Shown in pieces: positions 18,039-28,585 of a stretch of DNA of 64,000 bases (position 1 is the stretch's first letter; each line of letters begins with the position of its first letter). The notes beneath the pieces are model-generated. The model had not been told where the DNA came from and ran no database searches. It worked only from the letters and a program-made list of their open reading frames with translations. This stretch comes from Aliivibrio sifiae. GTDB lineage: Bacteria > Pseudomonadota > Gammaproteobacteria > Enterobacterales > Vibrionaceae. Both the position numbers and the translations under genes were made by a program. The stretch is from NCBI RefSeq assembly GCF_002954705.1, contig NZ_MSCO01000001.1, positions 2,031,248 through 2,095,247 on the forward strand, written 5' to 3'.

Positions 18039-18066
18039 CTCAATATGAGGAGCTTAATAATTTTTT
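18039..18066 (-). terminator. Proximal half of chemotaxis-operon terminator, split by IS island
   Basis: CTCAATATGAG followed by GAGCTT and an AT-rich stretch ends the DUF2802/cheW operon. The partner arm and T tract are at 13138-13158, 4.9 kb away. As it stands the terminator is broken. Confidence 0.75.
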
Positions 18067-18083
18067 GCTATTAAAAACGAGAA

Positions 18084-18545
18084 TTAATCTTCGTCTTCTA
18101 AGCGCAATCGTGGAATTGAACCTTTACCAGCTGCAATTTTTGTCTGTAAAGACATCATTAACTCGGCTTCTGCTTTTGGCAATTCACACTCTTCCATCAA
18201 TTCATTAATGCCAGCACCTAACTGAACCAATTTGTTGGCTCTCGAATACAAACGGCTGTCTACATCTGTATTTTCTAACTCATTCAAACGATCATCAAAA
18301 TGTTGACTTAATTGAGTCATTTCCGCGACTTGCTGCCCTAAATTAATCGAACCCGTACGAAACTCAACAAATTGCTTATACAGCTTTTGTTGCTCATCTT
18401 GAAGATGTTTATTTTGCTTTTGAGCTAGCGCTAGTTCTTCCACTAACTTGTTGTTTTTGCGATTTAAAATAAAGAAAACCACAAGAACTAAGATCATTGC
18501 TGTTGCTGCGAATAGCTCTGAGAGCTGAGTTAATATATCAACCAT
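18084..18545 (-). CDS. DUF2802 protein, last gene of chemotaxis operon
   Basis: 153 aa. One N-terminal transmembrane helix (about 13-27) is followed by a coiled coil (about 30-95) and a C-terminal segment LVQLGAGINELMEECELPKAEAELMMSLQ typical of DUF2802. The start overlaps the cheW stop (TAATG), so it is translationally coupled to cheW. The same pairing occurs in other Vibrio chemotaxis operons; its function is unknown to me. It may be membrane-associated and related to chemosensory array or flagellar pole functions by context only. Confidence 0.8.
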   Translation of the reverse strand: MVDILTQLSELFAATAMILVLVVFFILNRKNNKLVEELALAQKQNKHLQDEQQKLYKQFVEFRTGSINLGQQVAEMTQLSQHFDDRLNELENTDVDSRLYSRANKLVQLGAGINELMEECELPKAEAELMMSLQTKIAAGKGSIPRLRLEDED

Positions 18546-19039
18546 TATAGGCTTGCCATGTCATCCCATTCGTCTTCAGACAAAAGTTTGTTAAGGTCTA
18601 CCAAGATAAGTAACTTGCCGTCACGGTTGCTAACGCCTTGGATGAACTTAGCGCTTTCTTCCGTACCAACACTTGGCGTAGTGTCAATCTCTGATGAACG
18701 TAAGTATACAACTTCTGCTACGCTATCAACAAGGATACCGATAACTTGACGCTCAGACTCAATAACGATAATACGTGTATTGTCAGTAATCTCACCTTGC
18801 ATTAGGCCAAAACGTGAACGAGTATCAATAACTGTTACTACGTTACCACGAAGATTAATAATACCTAGAACGTAGTCTGGAGCACCTGGTACTGGAGCAA
18901 TTTCTGTATGACGCAATACCTCACGTACTTGCATTACATTGATGCCGTAAGTTTCTTCTTCTAGTTGAAACGTTACCCACTGTAATACTTCATCATTAAC
19001 TTGATCTTTACGGATCTCTACTTCATTAATCTGAGACAT
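18545..19039 (-). CDS. cheW: Chemotaxis coupling protein CheW
   Basis: 164 aa, a single CheW domain (about 18-155) with EEETYGINVMQVREVLR, VLGIINLRGNVVTVIDTR and VDSVAEVVYL motifs. It couples MCPs to CheA at the polar array. Length is standard. It is preceded by parP (29 bp gap) and followed by the coupled DUF2802 gene. Confidence 0.95.
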   Translation of the reverse strand: MSQINEVEIRKDQVNDEVLQWVTFQLEEETYGINVMQVREVLRHTEIAPVPGAPDYVLGIINLRGNVVTVIDTRSRFGLMQGEITDNTRIIVIESERQVIGILVDSVAEVVYLRSSEIDTTPSVGTEESAKFIQGVSNRDGKLLILVDLNKLLSEDEWDDMASL

Positions 19040-19068
19040 CTTCTTTCCTCATCCTCTTTAGAGTTATC

Positions 19069-20189
<1,121 letters not shown>

Positions 20190-20190
<1 letters not shown>

Positions 20191-20957
20191 TAAGCTAATC
20201 TCTCTAAATAATTCAATAATGTTTTATAAGCAAAAACACCACGGCTATTTGGGGAAACAAATGAAGGTGGCATTCTTTTCAAACTTGCGTCTCTAAACTT
20301 AGTATCAATAGGAACGGCTGATGCCCATACCTGTTCAGAATACGTCGATTTCAGCTCCATTAATGTTTGTAATGAAGCATTTGTTCGTTTGTCGTACATG
20401 GTCGGAATGATGGTTACATCAAACAAAGAGGGTTTATTTCTCTGCATAATATTAAGTGTTCTCATCATTCTTTCTAAGCCTTTCATAGCCAAGAATTCGG
20501 TCTGTACTGGAATAAGGATTCGCGTGCTTGCTGCTAACGCATTAACCATCATGACTCCTAAAATAGGAGGGCAATCAATTAATACGTAATCATAGTCACC
20601 TTCTAACGCTTTCAATGCTCGCTTTAATACTAGCCCCATCCCATTACGGTTTCCCATAACACGATCAAGTGTCGCAAGAGACATGTGAGCAGGAATAATA
20701 TCCAACCCTGGGATATCACTTTTTAAAACAAACGGCGTTACCGTTGCTTTATTTAGCGTAGGCAATTGAAATAATTCAAATAAGCTGCACGACAAATTGT
20801 CTGAGTCATACCCCAGATAGGTTGTTAAAGAACCATGAGGATCAGTATCAACCATTAGCACACGCTTACCTCGCTGATTTAATAAACCAGCGAGCGTGAT
20901 TGTTGTGGTTGTTTTACCGACGCCGCCTTTCTGGTTCGCTATGCTCCAGACAATCAT
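20190..20957 (-). CDS. parC: ParC, ParA-like ATPase for polar chemotaxis arrays
   Basis: 255 aa. Deviant Walker A KGGVGKTTTT (about 10-19), VDTDPHGSLT (Walker A') and LIDCPPILG (Walker B) identify a ParA/Soj ATPase. Encoded inside a che operon between cheB and parP, it is the Vibrio ParC that directs inheritance and polar placement of chemosensory arrays. No ParB gene or parS site is near, so plasmid partition is unlikely. Confidence 0.92.
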
Positions 20958-20967
20958 TCGTATTTTC

Positions 20968-22077
20968 CTACTTCAATCCAACTTCGATCAGAATTCTTTC
21001 TGCAACACGTTCAAGAGGTAAACTTTCTGATGACAGACCCGCTTTATCAATCGCTTGAGGCATGCCATAAACAACACAACTTTGCTCGTCTTGAGACCAA
21101 ATGGTTGCTCCAGCAGCTTTAAGCATACGACAGCCTTCACGGCCATCAGCCCCCATACCAGTTAAGATCATTGAAAGTACTTTATCGCCATATACTTTTG
21201 CAGCAGACCCAAACGTCACATCAACACAAGGTTTATAATTCATGCGTTCGCCACCATCTAAGATCTTCAAACGTGAAGCTCCTGGGCGACCATCAATCAT
21301 CATTTGCAAACCACCCGGAGCAAGGTAAGCACAACCTGGTTTCAGCACATCACCATCTTCTGCTTCTTTTACTTGGATCTTACACAAATTATTCAAACGA
21401 GCCGCAAACGCTGCTGTAAATGTCGCAGGCATGTGTTGCACCAAAATAATCGGATGTGGGTAATTAGCTGGAATTGCCGTTAATATCTTTTGTAATGCAA
21501 CAGGACCTCCCGTTGAAGTCCCAATAGCAGTTAATTGATATTTTTTACCGGTTGCTTTAAAGCGCTGTGCGAGTGGTGCAACAGGAGCACTTTTAGCAGG
21601 CGCTGCAGTAGCACGAACGGTTGAACGAATCGTCGAAGTTGTTGTTTCCGTTGCCACTGATGGGCGACGCATAAACAATTTCTTACGAGCAATTTCAGCA
21701 ATACGTTTTTGCAATAAACTAACGGCTTCCTCTCTATTACGAGCGATATCTTCAAACTTCTTCGGTAAGAAATCTAAAGCTCCTGCGTCTAATGCATCCA
21801 GTGTTGCTTTTGCACCATCATGGGTAAGAGAAGAAAACATCAAGGTTGGCGTTGGGCAAGCCTTCATGATTTCTCTTACTGCTGAGATACCGTCCATGAC
21901 TGGCATCTCAATATCCATAGTAATGACATCTGGTTTTAATAATTTTGCTTTTTCTACCGCTTCTTTACCGTTAACCGCCACGTCGATAACTTCAAGACGA
22001 GGATCTGCATTAATGATTTCACTTACTCTACGACGGAAAAAACTAGAATCATCTACAACTAATACTTTTATTGCCAT
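20968..22077 (-). CDS. cheB: Chemotaxis protein-glutamate methylesterase CheB
   Basis: 369 aa. Receiver domain (1-~120) with phospho-acceptor Asp55 in [13 protein letters not shown]; linker rich in Ala/Thr/Pro (about 140-175); methylesterase domain with the catalytic Ser in [13 protein letters not shown], His in VQHMPATFT and Asp in [11 protein letters not shown]. It demethylates or deamidates MCPs when phosphorylated by CheA. It lies 15 bp after cheA. No cheR is in the window. Confidence 0.95.
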   Translation of the reverse strand: MAIKVLVVDDSSFFRRRVSEIINADPRLEVIDVAVNGKEAVEKAKLLKPDVITMDIEMPVMDGISAVREIMKACPTPTLMFSSLTHDGAKATLDALDAGALDFLPKKFEDIARNREEAVSLLQKRIAEIARKKLFMRRPSVATETTTSTIRSTVRATAAPAKSAPVAPLAQRFKATGKKYQLTAIGTSTGGPVALQKILTAIPANYPHPIILVQHMPATFTAAFAARLNNLCKIQVKEAEDGDVLKPGCAYLAPGGLQMMIDGRPGASRLKILDGGERMNYKPCVDVTFGSAAKVYGDKVLSMILTGMGADGREGCRMLKAAGATIWSQDEQSCVVYGMPQAIDKAGLSSESLPLERVAERILIEVGLK

Positions 22078-22092
22078 GTCAATCCTTGTGCA

Positions 22093-24279
22093 TTAACGCA
22101 TGCGAACAGCGTAACGCTTAAGCAAATTGGGAACATCAAGGATCAATGCAATATGACCATCTGAAGTAATGGTTGCGCCCGCCATTCCTGGCGTTCCTTG
22201 CAATAATTCATCAAGCGGTTTAATAACGACTTCCTCTTGACCAATTAATGTATCTACAACAAAACCAACTCGTTGAGCACCTAATTGAATAATAACCACA
22301 TGACCTAATCCCGTACGTTCTGTTTGACGAGAACCAGGAACTAACCAATCTTGTAAGAAGAACAGTGGGATCGACTTTTCACGCACGATCGTAGTCAATT
22401 GTCCATCAACCATGTTTGTCTTAGACAAATCAAGATGGAAAATTTCATTAACACTTGCTAATGGCAAGGCAAAAGGCTGATTAGCAACACCGACCATTAA
22501 GGTTGGGAGTATCGCTAATGTTAGCGGCACTTTAATAACAATTTTTGTGCCTTCACCCATGCTTGAGTCAATATCGATTGAACCGTTTAATTGGTTGATC
22601 GCAGTTTTTACTACGTCCATACCGACACCACGACCTGAAATATCTGAAATTTCAGTTTTGGTAGAGAAGCCAGGTGCAAAAATGAGGTTATAACATTCTT
22701 TATTGGTTAAACGAGACGCTGCATCACTGTCCATCAAACCACGAGTAACCGCAATACCACGAAGTTTATCTGCATCCATACCACCACCATCATCAATGAT
22801 GCTTAATAGAATGTGATCACCTTCTTGAGAAGCCGACAAGATAACTTTACCTGTGCGATCTTTACCTGTTTTTGCTCGAACATCCGGCATTTCGATACCA
22901 TGGTCCACAGAGTTTCGCACTAAGTGAATCAATGGATCGGCAAGCGCTTCAACCAAGTTTTTATCTAAATCTGTCTCTTCACCGCGCATTTCTAGCACGA
23001 TGTCTTTTTTCAATGTACGTGCTAAATCACGTACAACTCGTGGGAAACGACCAAATACTTTCTTGATCGGTTGCATACGAGTTTTCATTACTGCGCCTTG
23101 GATATCAGCAGTAACGACATCAAGATTTGAAACCGCTTTTGACATTTCTTCGTCATTGCTATTCAAACCTAGACTGACTAAACGGTTACGAACAAGAACT
23201 AGCTCACCCACCATATTCATGATGTTATCAAGCGTTGATGTATCAACACGAACTGTACTTTCAGCTTGAGGTTTAGACTGTGGCTTAGCAGGGGCTTTTG
23301 CTACAGGCTTCTCTTCTGGTGCTTGAGTTCTTGTTGGTGCTGGAGCAGTCGTTCGTGTTGGCGCTTCTTGCACTACAGGAGCTGGAGTAGCTGGAGCCAT
23401 TGCTACCGCTGGTTTCACTGCTTGATCAAGCTCTTCATCTGTTGGTCCTTTACCTGAACCATGCAGTTGATCTAACAGTTTTTCAAACTCGTCATCACTC
23501 ATTAGATCAGAGTCACCCGCTAATACTTCATCAACAGATTGAGTATTAACAGTTGGAGCCACTGATGCTTGTACTGTCGATGAATTCGTTGGACTTTTAC
23601 CTGAGCCATGAAGTTCATCAAGTAGACGTTCAAACTCATCGTCAGTGATATCTCCATCAGCAGCAGCCACTACTGGGGTCACTGGTTCTATTGGTGCAGG
23701 AGTAGAAGAAGTACTTGATGGAGCTGCACCTTTGCCGTGCAATTCATCTAATAATTTTTCAAATTCATCTTCAGTAATATCGTCCACTGAATCATGAATA
23801 TTACTTTCAATAACAGGCTCTTGAGGAATAACAGCTTCAACGACTGGAGCCGCAACTTCTGTTGTTGCTGCTGCAATTTCATCTTCAGTTGCTGGTTTGC
23901 TTAAATGATGAAGCAGATCCAATAAGCGCTGTTCGGCAGGTTCAACTGCTTCACCATTTTGAACCGCGCTGAACATTACGTTTACGCTATCAAGAGTTTC
24001 TAAAATGGTGTCCATTAACTCAGAGGTAACTTTACGTTTACCTGTTCTAAGAATATCAAACACATTTTCAGCACCATGACACGCATCAACCAGTTCTGTT
24101 AATGAAAGGAAGCCTGCGCCCCCTTTTACAGTATGGAAACCACGGAAAATAGCATTTAATAAATCAGAATCGTCAGGACGTTGTTCTAATTCAACTAATT
24201 GTTCAGAAAGTAGCTCAAGAATTTCTCCTGCTTCAATTAAGAAATCTTGTAGGATGTCTTCATCCATTTCAAAGCTCAT
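22093..24279 (-). CDS. cheA: Chemotaxis histidine kinase CheA
   Basis: 728 aa. HPt domain (1-~125) with phospho-acceptor His49 in FHTVKGGAGF; a long Pro/Ala-rich linker (130-335); P3 dimerisation (about 345-405); kinase domain with HLVRNSVDHGIE, DDGGGMD and GRGVGMDVV; P5 CheW-like domain to the C-terminus. The linker holds three copies of an acidic helix-like motif D-I-T-x-D-E-F-E-K/R-L-L-D-E-L-H-G (166-184, 208-228, 256-280). No clear CheY-binding P2 domain is seen; the linker corresponds to where Vibrio CheA carries its ParP-binding LID region. Confidence 0.95.
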   Translation of the reverse strand: MSFEMDEDILQDFLIEAGEILELLSEQLVELEQRPDDSDLLNAIFRGFHTVKGGAGFLSLTELVDACHGAENVFDILRTGKRKVTSELMDTILETLDSVNVMFSAVQNGEAVEPAEQRLLDLLHHLSKPATEDEIAAATTEVAAPVVEAVIPQEPVIESNIHDSVDDITEDEFEKLLDELHGKGAAPSSTSSTPAPIEPVTPVVAAADGDITDDEFERLLDELHGSGKSPTNSSTVQASVAPTVNTQSVDEVLAGDSDLMSDDEFEKLLDQLHGSGKGPTDEELDQAVKPAVAMAPATPAPVVQEAPTRTTAPAPTRTQAPEEKPVAKAPAKPQSKPQAESTVRVDTSTLDNIMNMVGELVLVRNRLVSLGLNSNDEEMSKAVSNLDVVTADIQGAVMKTRMQPIKKVFGRFPRVVRDLARTLKKDIVLEMRGEETDLDKNLVEALADPLIHLVRNSVDHGIEMPDVRAKTGKDRTGKVILSASQEGDHILLSIIDDGGGMDADKLRGIAVTRGLMDSDAASRLTNKECYNLIFAPGFSTKTEISDISGRGVGMDVVKTAINQLNGSIDIDSSMGEGTKIVIKVPLTLAILPTLMVGVANQPFALPLASVNEIFHLDLSKTNMVDGQLTTIVREKSIPLFFLQDWLVPGSRQTERTGLGHVVIIQLGAQRVGFVVDTLIGQEEVVIKPLDELLQGTPGMAGATITSDGHIALILDVPNLLKRYAVRMR

Positions 24280-24288
24280 AATATTCCT

Positions 24289-25005
24289 CTAAAATCCTAG
24301 ACTGGCTAATAGGTCATCAACGTCATCTTGAGATGCAACTGCATCTTCACGTTCATGTGGGTTTAAAATAGGACCTTCAGGTTGAGAAGGTTTATTAAGT
24401 TCGTCTTGTTCACCAAGTCGCTCTTCTACTTTAAACAAAGTCAAAATATCAACCAATCGGTCTTCAACTTCTTGAACTAACGTAATTACTCGTTTAATAA
24501 TTTGACCGGTAAGGTCTTGAAAATCTTGCGCCATCAAGATGTTAGTTAGCTCATTGCGTAGTTCTGAGCTATTCCCTTCAACTTGAGTAAGTAGACCATC
24601 AATGTTGTGACATAACGCTTTAAATTGAGTAAGCTCAATTCTGCCTTTCATTAAGCTGTTCCATTGAGGACGTACTTGAAGTAGCCCCTCGTGCAACTCG
24701 TCAGCAATAGGAAATGAACGGTCAACAGCATCCATTGTTTTATTGGCTGCCATTTCAGTTTTATCAATCACATATTGCAAACGATCACGTGCATCCGGGA
24801 TCTCATCATTAGCAATAGCAACAACTCGATGATCAAGCTTGAAGTTCTTTAATGACTCATGAAGATCACGAGTTAAAGAACCAATTTCTTGAAGCATTGG
24901 AGGCTCGCTAACGGCCGCTAATGAAGCGACGATTTGATCTGCTTCTTCTTGCTTGCCTGCTTCTAATAAAGCAACAAGCTCTTTGGCATCAGTTAATGAA
25001 ATCAT
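24289..25005 (-). CDS. cheZ: CheY phosphatase CheZ
   Basis: 238 aa, largely helical. The catalytic region ILMAQDFQDLTGQIIKRV contains the conserved Gln of CheZ (DFQDLTGQ) and the C-terminal peptide EDAVASQDDVDDLLASLGF matches the CheY-binding tail. It dephosphorylates CheY-P at the array. It lies between cheA and cheY as usual in Vibrio. Confidence 0.95.
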   Translation of the reverse strand: MISLTDAKELVALLEAGKQEEADQIVASLAAVSEPPMLQEIGSLTRDLHESLKNFKLDHRVVAIANDEIPDARDRLQYVIDKTEMAANKTMDAVDRSFPIADELHEGLLQVRPQWNSLMKGRIELTQFKALCHNIDGLLTQVEGNSSELRNELTNILMAQDFQDLTGQIIKRVITLVQEVEDRLVDILTLFKVEERLGEQDELNKPSQPEGPILNPHEREDAVASQDDVDDLLASLGF

Positions 25006-25038
25006 CTTATTGCTAATCCTTTACCGCGCAACATTTAC

Positions 25039-25419
25039 TTATAAACGTTCAAAAATTTTGTCTAATTTTTCTTTTAATGTTGCAGCCGTGAATGGCTTAA
25101 CAATATAACCATTTACACCAGCTTGAGCGGCTTCAATGATTTGCTCACGTTTTGCTTCAGCAGTAATCATTAATACTGGTAAATGTTTTAATTCGTCATC
25201 GGCACGAATCGTTTTTAGCAAGTCGATCCCTTGCATACCTGGCATGTTCCAATCGGTTACAACAAAATCAAAACCACCTTTTTTAAGCAGTGGTAATGCT
25301 GTTAAGCCATCATCCGCTTCTTGGGTGTTGTTAAAACCTAGGTCACGTAATAAGTTTTTTACAATACGGCGCATTGTTGAGAAGTCGTCAACAATAAGGA
25401 TCTTCATGTTTTTATTCAA
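25039..25419 (-). CDS. cheY: Chemotaxis response regulator CheY
   Basis: 126 aa from a TTG start at 25419: GGAGG lies 5 nt before it, whereas ATG 25407 would be 17 nt from that ribosome site, and an upstream TTG at 25440 has none. A single receiver domain has the acidic pair DD in [11 protein letters not shown], phospho-Asp in VVTDWNMPG, Thr in MITAEA and Lys in VKPFT. It binds FliM to switch rotation. It is nearly identical in sequence to Vibrio CheY-3, the motility CheY. Confidence 0.95.
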   Translation of the reverse strand: MNKNMKILIVDDFSTMRRIVKNLLRDLGFNNTQEADDGLTALPLLKKGGFDFVVTDWNMPGMQGIDLLKTIRADDELKHLPVLMITAEAKREQIIEAAQAGVNGYIVKPFTAATLKEKLDKIFERL

Positions 25420-25455
25420 AATCGCCTCCAGTGAGGGCAAAGTAACGGGATTTAA

Positions 25456-26187
25456 TTATTCTACTGTCCAAGTTGATAACTTGGCCCGTAGTCGTTGCAT
25501 TGATTGGCTGTGGATTTGGCTGACACGAGATTCGCTGACACCAATAACCGCACCAATTTCTTTAAGGTTTAACTCTTCATCATAATAAAGAGATAAAACC
25601 AGAGCTTCTCTTTCAGGAAGCGTTTTAATCGCTTCCACAAGAGCTACTCTAAAGTGTTCATCGGCAACACCTTGAAATGGAGTATTATCGTCAGCATTAT
25701 CTTCTATTGTAATAACATCATCAGAAACACCTAAATCTTCCATGCCGACTAGTTTACCGCAATTTACATCATTAAGTATCTGATAATATTGATCTAACGG
25801 TAACTCTAAATATTCTGCTATCTCTTTATCGACCGGTTCACGAGAAAGTTTAGCTTCAAGAGCTTTAATTGCAGAATTAATCATACGACTGTTTTTATGA
25901 ACAGAACGAGGAACCCAATCACCACGTCGGATTTCATCCAACATTGAACCCCGAATACGGATCCCTGCGTAAGTTTCAAAGCTTGCGCCTTTACTACCAT
26001 CGTAATTCTGCTGAGCTTCTAACAGACCGATCATGCCAGACTGAATAAGATCATCAACTAGCACGCTCGCAGGTAACCTTGCCATTAAATGGTGAGCAAT
26101 TCGTTTCACTAAATCAGAATAGCGCTCTAAAAACGCCTTTTGACTGTTAACGTTACCCTTATGATCGTAAGTTAGCCCATCAGACAT
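25456..26187 (-). CDS. fliA: Flagellar sigma factor FliA (sigma28)
   Basis: 243 aa. Region 2 (DLIQSGMIGLLEAQQNYD, FETYAGIRIRGSMLDEIR), region 3 and region 4 with the HTH LKEIGAVIGVSESRVSQIHSQ are all present. It directs transcription of late flagellar genes, including flagellins flaB-flaE by inference from their promoter boxes. Its start overlaps flhG by 8 bp. Confidence 0.96.
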   Translation of the reverse strand: MSDGLTYDHKGNVNSQKAFLERYSDLVKRIAHHLMARLPASVLVDDLIQSGMIGLLEAQQNYDGSKGASFETYAGIRIRGSMLDEIRRGDWVPRSVHKNSRMINSAIKALEAKLSREPVDKEIAEYLELPLDQYYQILNDVNCGKLVGMEDLGVSDDVITIEDNADDNTPFQGVADEHFRVALVEAIKTLPEREALVLSLYYDEELNLKEIGAVIGVSESRVSQIHSQSMQRLRAKLSTWTVE

Positions 26188-27070
26188 AATCGTCCTCTAC
26201 CTCACTTGCTTTTTCTCCTCGCAGTAGTTTTTCTACGAAGAATTCCAAGTGACCGCTTGGCGCTTTTGGTACTGGCCAAGTGACTACTTTATTCGCCAAT
26301 GATTTCATCGCTAACGCTGCTGGAGAGCGAGGATAAGCATCAACAACTACTTTCTGTTTTCTAACAGATAAACGTACTTTTTCATCTAATGGAATACAAG
26401 CTACTAATTCCATATTTGCAGATAAAAAGCGGTCAGTTACTAATGTTAACTTAGCAAACAGCTCACGACCTTCACGGTAACTTCTCACCATGTTAGCCAC
26501 AATTTTAAAGCGCTGAACGTTGTGCTCACGGCTTAATAGTTTAATTAAAGCGTACGCATCTGTTATTGACGTCGGTTCATCACAAACAACAACAAGTACA
26601 TCTTGAGCGGCACGAGAAAAACTCGTTACCATGTCCGATATCCCTGCTGCAGTATCAATAAGAAGTACATCAATATCATCTTCTAAACTACTGAAAGCTC
26701 GAATTAATCCTACATGTTGTGCTGGGTTTAATTCTGCCATCGATTTAGAACCTGATGTCGCTGGAATTAATTTAACGCCATAGGGACCTTCAACAATAAT
26801 GTCTGCAAGATCGCATTCACCATCCAGAACATGGCCTAAGTTCTTATGTGTTCGAACTCCCAGCATAATATCAATATTTGCTAAGCCAAGGTCACCATCT
26901 AATACCATCACTTTCTTTCCCTGCTGAGCAAGTGATAATGCTAAATTTAATGTTACGTTTGTTTTACCTACACCACCTTTACCACCCGTTACGGCAACCA
27001 CTTTGGTCAGCGTAGGTTTGGTCAGTCGTCGTAATCCACTAGCCTGATCGTATATATTATTATCAATCAT
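26180..27070 (-). CDS. flhG: FlhG (FleN/YlxH), MinD-like flagellar number regulator
   Basis: 296 aa. An N-terminal DQASGLR motif, known to activate FlhF GTPase, precedes deviant Walker A GGKGGVGKTN, VLDGDLGLANIDIMLG and LLIDTAAGIS. The C-terminal amphipathic helix region (FFVEKLLRG) fits a membrane-targeting sequence. It limits flagellar number and antagonises FlrA/FlhF in polar flagellates. It overlaps flhF by ATGA. Confidence 0.95.
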   Translation of the reverse strand: MIDNNIYDQASGLRRLTKPTLTKVVAVTGGKGGVGKTNVTLNLALSLAQQGKKVMVLDGDLGLANIDIMLGVRTHKNLGHVLDGECDLADIIVEGPYGVKLIPATSGSKSMAELNPAQHVGLIRAFSSLEDDIDVLLIDTAAGISDMVTSFSRAAQDVLVVVCDEPTSITDAYALIKLLSREHNVQRFKIVANMVRSYREGRELFAKLTLVTDRFLSANMELVACIPLDEKVRLSVRKQKVVVDAYPRSPAALAMKSLANKVVTWPVPKAPSGHLEFFVEKLLRGEKASEVEDDYV

Positions 27071-28551
27071 AAATTGTCTGCCTCTGGCATGTCGCTATTC
27101 CAGAAATGAGGGTCCTTTTCCGTCGTTTTTTCTAGTAATTCGTTTGCTTTTGCTACTAAATATTTTGGTTGAGCGAGTACAATGTCTTCAGGTACTCTCT
27201 GCCCATTTGCTATATAAGCTATTGGCAATCCATTCTCAATTGTTACGCTAATTAACTCACCTAAACTTAACGATTCATCGATCTTACTCAAAATACATCC
27301 AGATAATGGGATACGTTTGAAGTGGTCGATTGTTTCTTGTAATACTCTGCGCTGCGCTGTCGCTGGCATCACTAAATAGCTGCTAATTTGTGAACCACTA
27401 TTTTCCATTAGTGTATCAAGCTGCTCTGTTAAACGAATATCACGTTGACCCATTCCCGCGGTGTCAACAAGAACAAGGCGGCGATTACGTAATTGGTATA
27501 ATACCGAAGCCAGTTCATCTGCGCCTTTAGCAATACGTACTGGACATCCCATAATACGACCATAAATAGCAAGTTGCTCCTGAGCCCCAATTCGGAATGT
27601 ATCAGTAGTTACTAATGCGACTTGATCTGGTCCATACTCCATTGCAGCTCTTGCCGCTAATTTAGCAATAGTTGTTGTTTTACCAACCCCCGTTGGCCCT
27701 AATAACGCAACAATACCGCCTCGCGATAAAGTATCAACTTTTGCTGTTGGTATTTGCTCTGCTAATAATTTAAGTAATGCAGGCCACGCATCTTTTGGTG
27801 CTGTATCTTCTGGAATATAACAAGCAAGTTGATCAGCAAGTTCTGCTGACAAACCCATCTTTTCTAATCGTTTAATCAACATAGCTCGCAACGGTTCACG
27901 TCGCTCAACTTCTTGCCACATTAAACCTGAAACTTGATGCTCTAATAAACGGCGAATAGACGACATTTCTGAACGCATGTGTTCTAAGTCTTCATTAGAG
28001 TCATGCGTTGAACGTCTTCCTTTCTCATAACGAGAAGGATCTAACCTTGGTTGTGCTGGCTGACTTTGCTGTCTCATTGGTTCATCTGAAATAAGGTGCG
28101 CTAAATTAGGATTACTTTGAATCGCACGAGTCATTTCAGATGTATCAAGCTTAGGAGCTTGAGCCTTCATTGATTGATAAGAGTTTGACGGCTGGCCTTG
28201 AAACTTAGATTGGCGCTTTAGTAATGCCGCTAAACTGTCTTCTTCTCTTTCTATTTTAACCAGTTCTGGTTCTTGATCAGCCGAGTCGCTATTAGAACCA
28301 TATTGTTTGACCATGTTAGCAAAGCGTCGAGTCATTGACCCCTTTCCAACGCTTACTTTATCTTCTTCAATTCGACGAGATGCAGGCGTAGAAAGTGAGC
28401 CCTGCTGAGAATTAGGGTCAATAGCTGCAACGATCTCAATACCACCGGTTACTTTTTTATTTGACATAATGACTGCATCAACGCCTAATTCTTCTTTTAC
28501 TTGAACTAGAGCTGAACGCATGTCTTTTGCAAAAAATCGTTTAATTTTCAA
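27067..28551 (-). CDS. flhF: FlhF, SRP-type GTPase for polar flagellum placement
   Basis: 494 aa. N-terminal basic domain, a poorly conserved Gln/Ser-rich middle (about 70-200), and a C-terminal SRP NG GTPase domain with GPTGVGKTTTIAKLA (G1), DTFRIGAQEQL (G2), DTAGMGQRD (G3) and LSKIDE (G4). It recruits the first flagellar components to the pole. Intact and in the usual flhA-flhF-flhG-fliA order. Confidence 0.96.
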   Translation of the reverse strand: MKIKRFFAKDMRSALVQVKEELGVDAVIMSNKKVTGGIEIVAAIDPNSQQGSLSTPASRRIEEDKVSVGKGSMTRRFANMVKQYGSNSDSADQEPELVKIEREEDSLAALLKRQSKFQGQPSNSYQSMKAQAPKLDTSEMTRAIQSNPNLAHLISDEPMRQQSQPAQPRLDPSRYEKGRRSTHDSNEDLEHMRSEMSSIRRLLEHQVSGLMWQEVERREPLRAMLIKRLEKMGLSAELADQLACYIPEDTAPKDAWPALLKLLAEQIPTAKVDTLSRGGIVALLGPTGVGKTTTIAKLAARAAMEYGPDQVALVTTDTFRIGAQEQLAIYGRIMGCPVRIAKGADELASVLYQLRNRRLVLVDTAGMGQRDIRLTEQLDTLMENSGSQISSYLVMPATAQRRVLQETIDHFKRIPLSGCILSKIDESLSLGELISVTIENGLPIAYIANGQRVPEDIVLAQPKYLVAKANELLEKTTEKDPHFWNSDMPEADNL

Positions 28552-28585
28552 TATCGTATTCCTGCGCTAAATTAAGTCGACGCGG

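Larger units (their letters stand above)
13148..18049. mobile_element. Nested IS island bounded by 11-bp target duplication
   Basis: CTCAATATGAG occurs at both outer edges (13148-13158, 18039-18049), next to IS4-type ends (TAATGCC... and ...GGCATTA). Inside lie an IS4 copy (13159-14219), half of a foreign terminator, an intact MCP gene, IS6 and IS630 remnants, and the last 111 bp of a second IS4 copy (17928-18038). The outer duplication shows that one IS4 insertion at the terminator preceded the gain of the interior. The interior is bounded by direct repeats of the IS4 right end, consistent with a composite or with recombinational integration through IS4. Confidence 0.75.
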
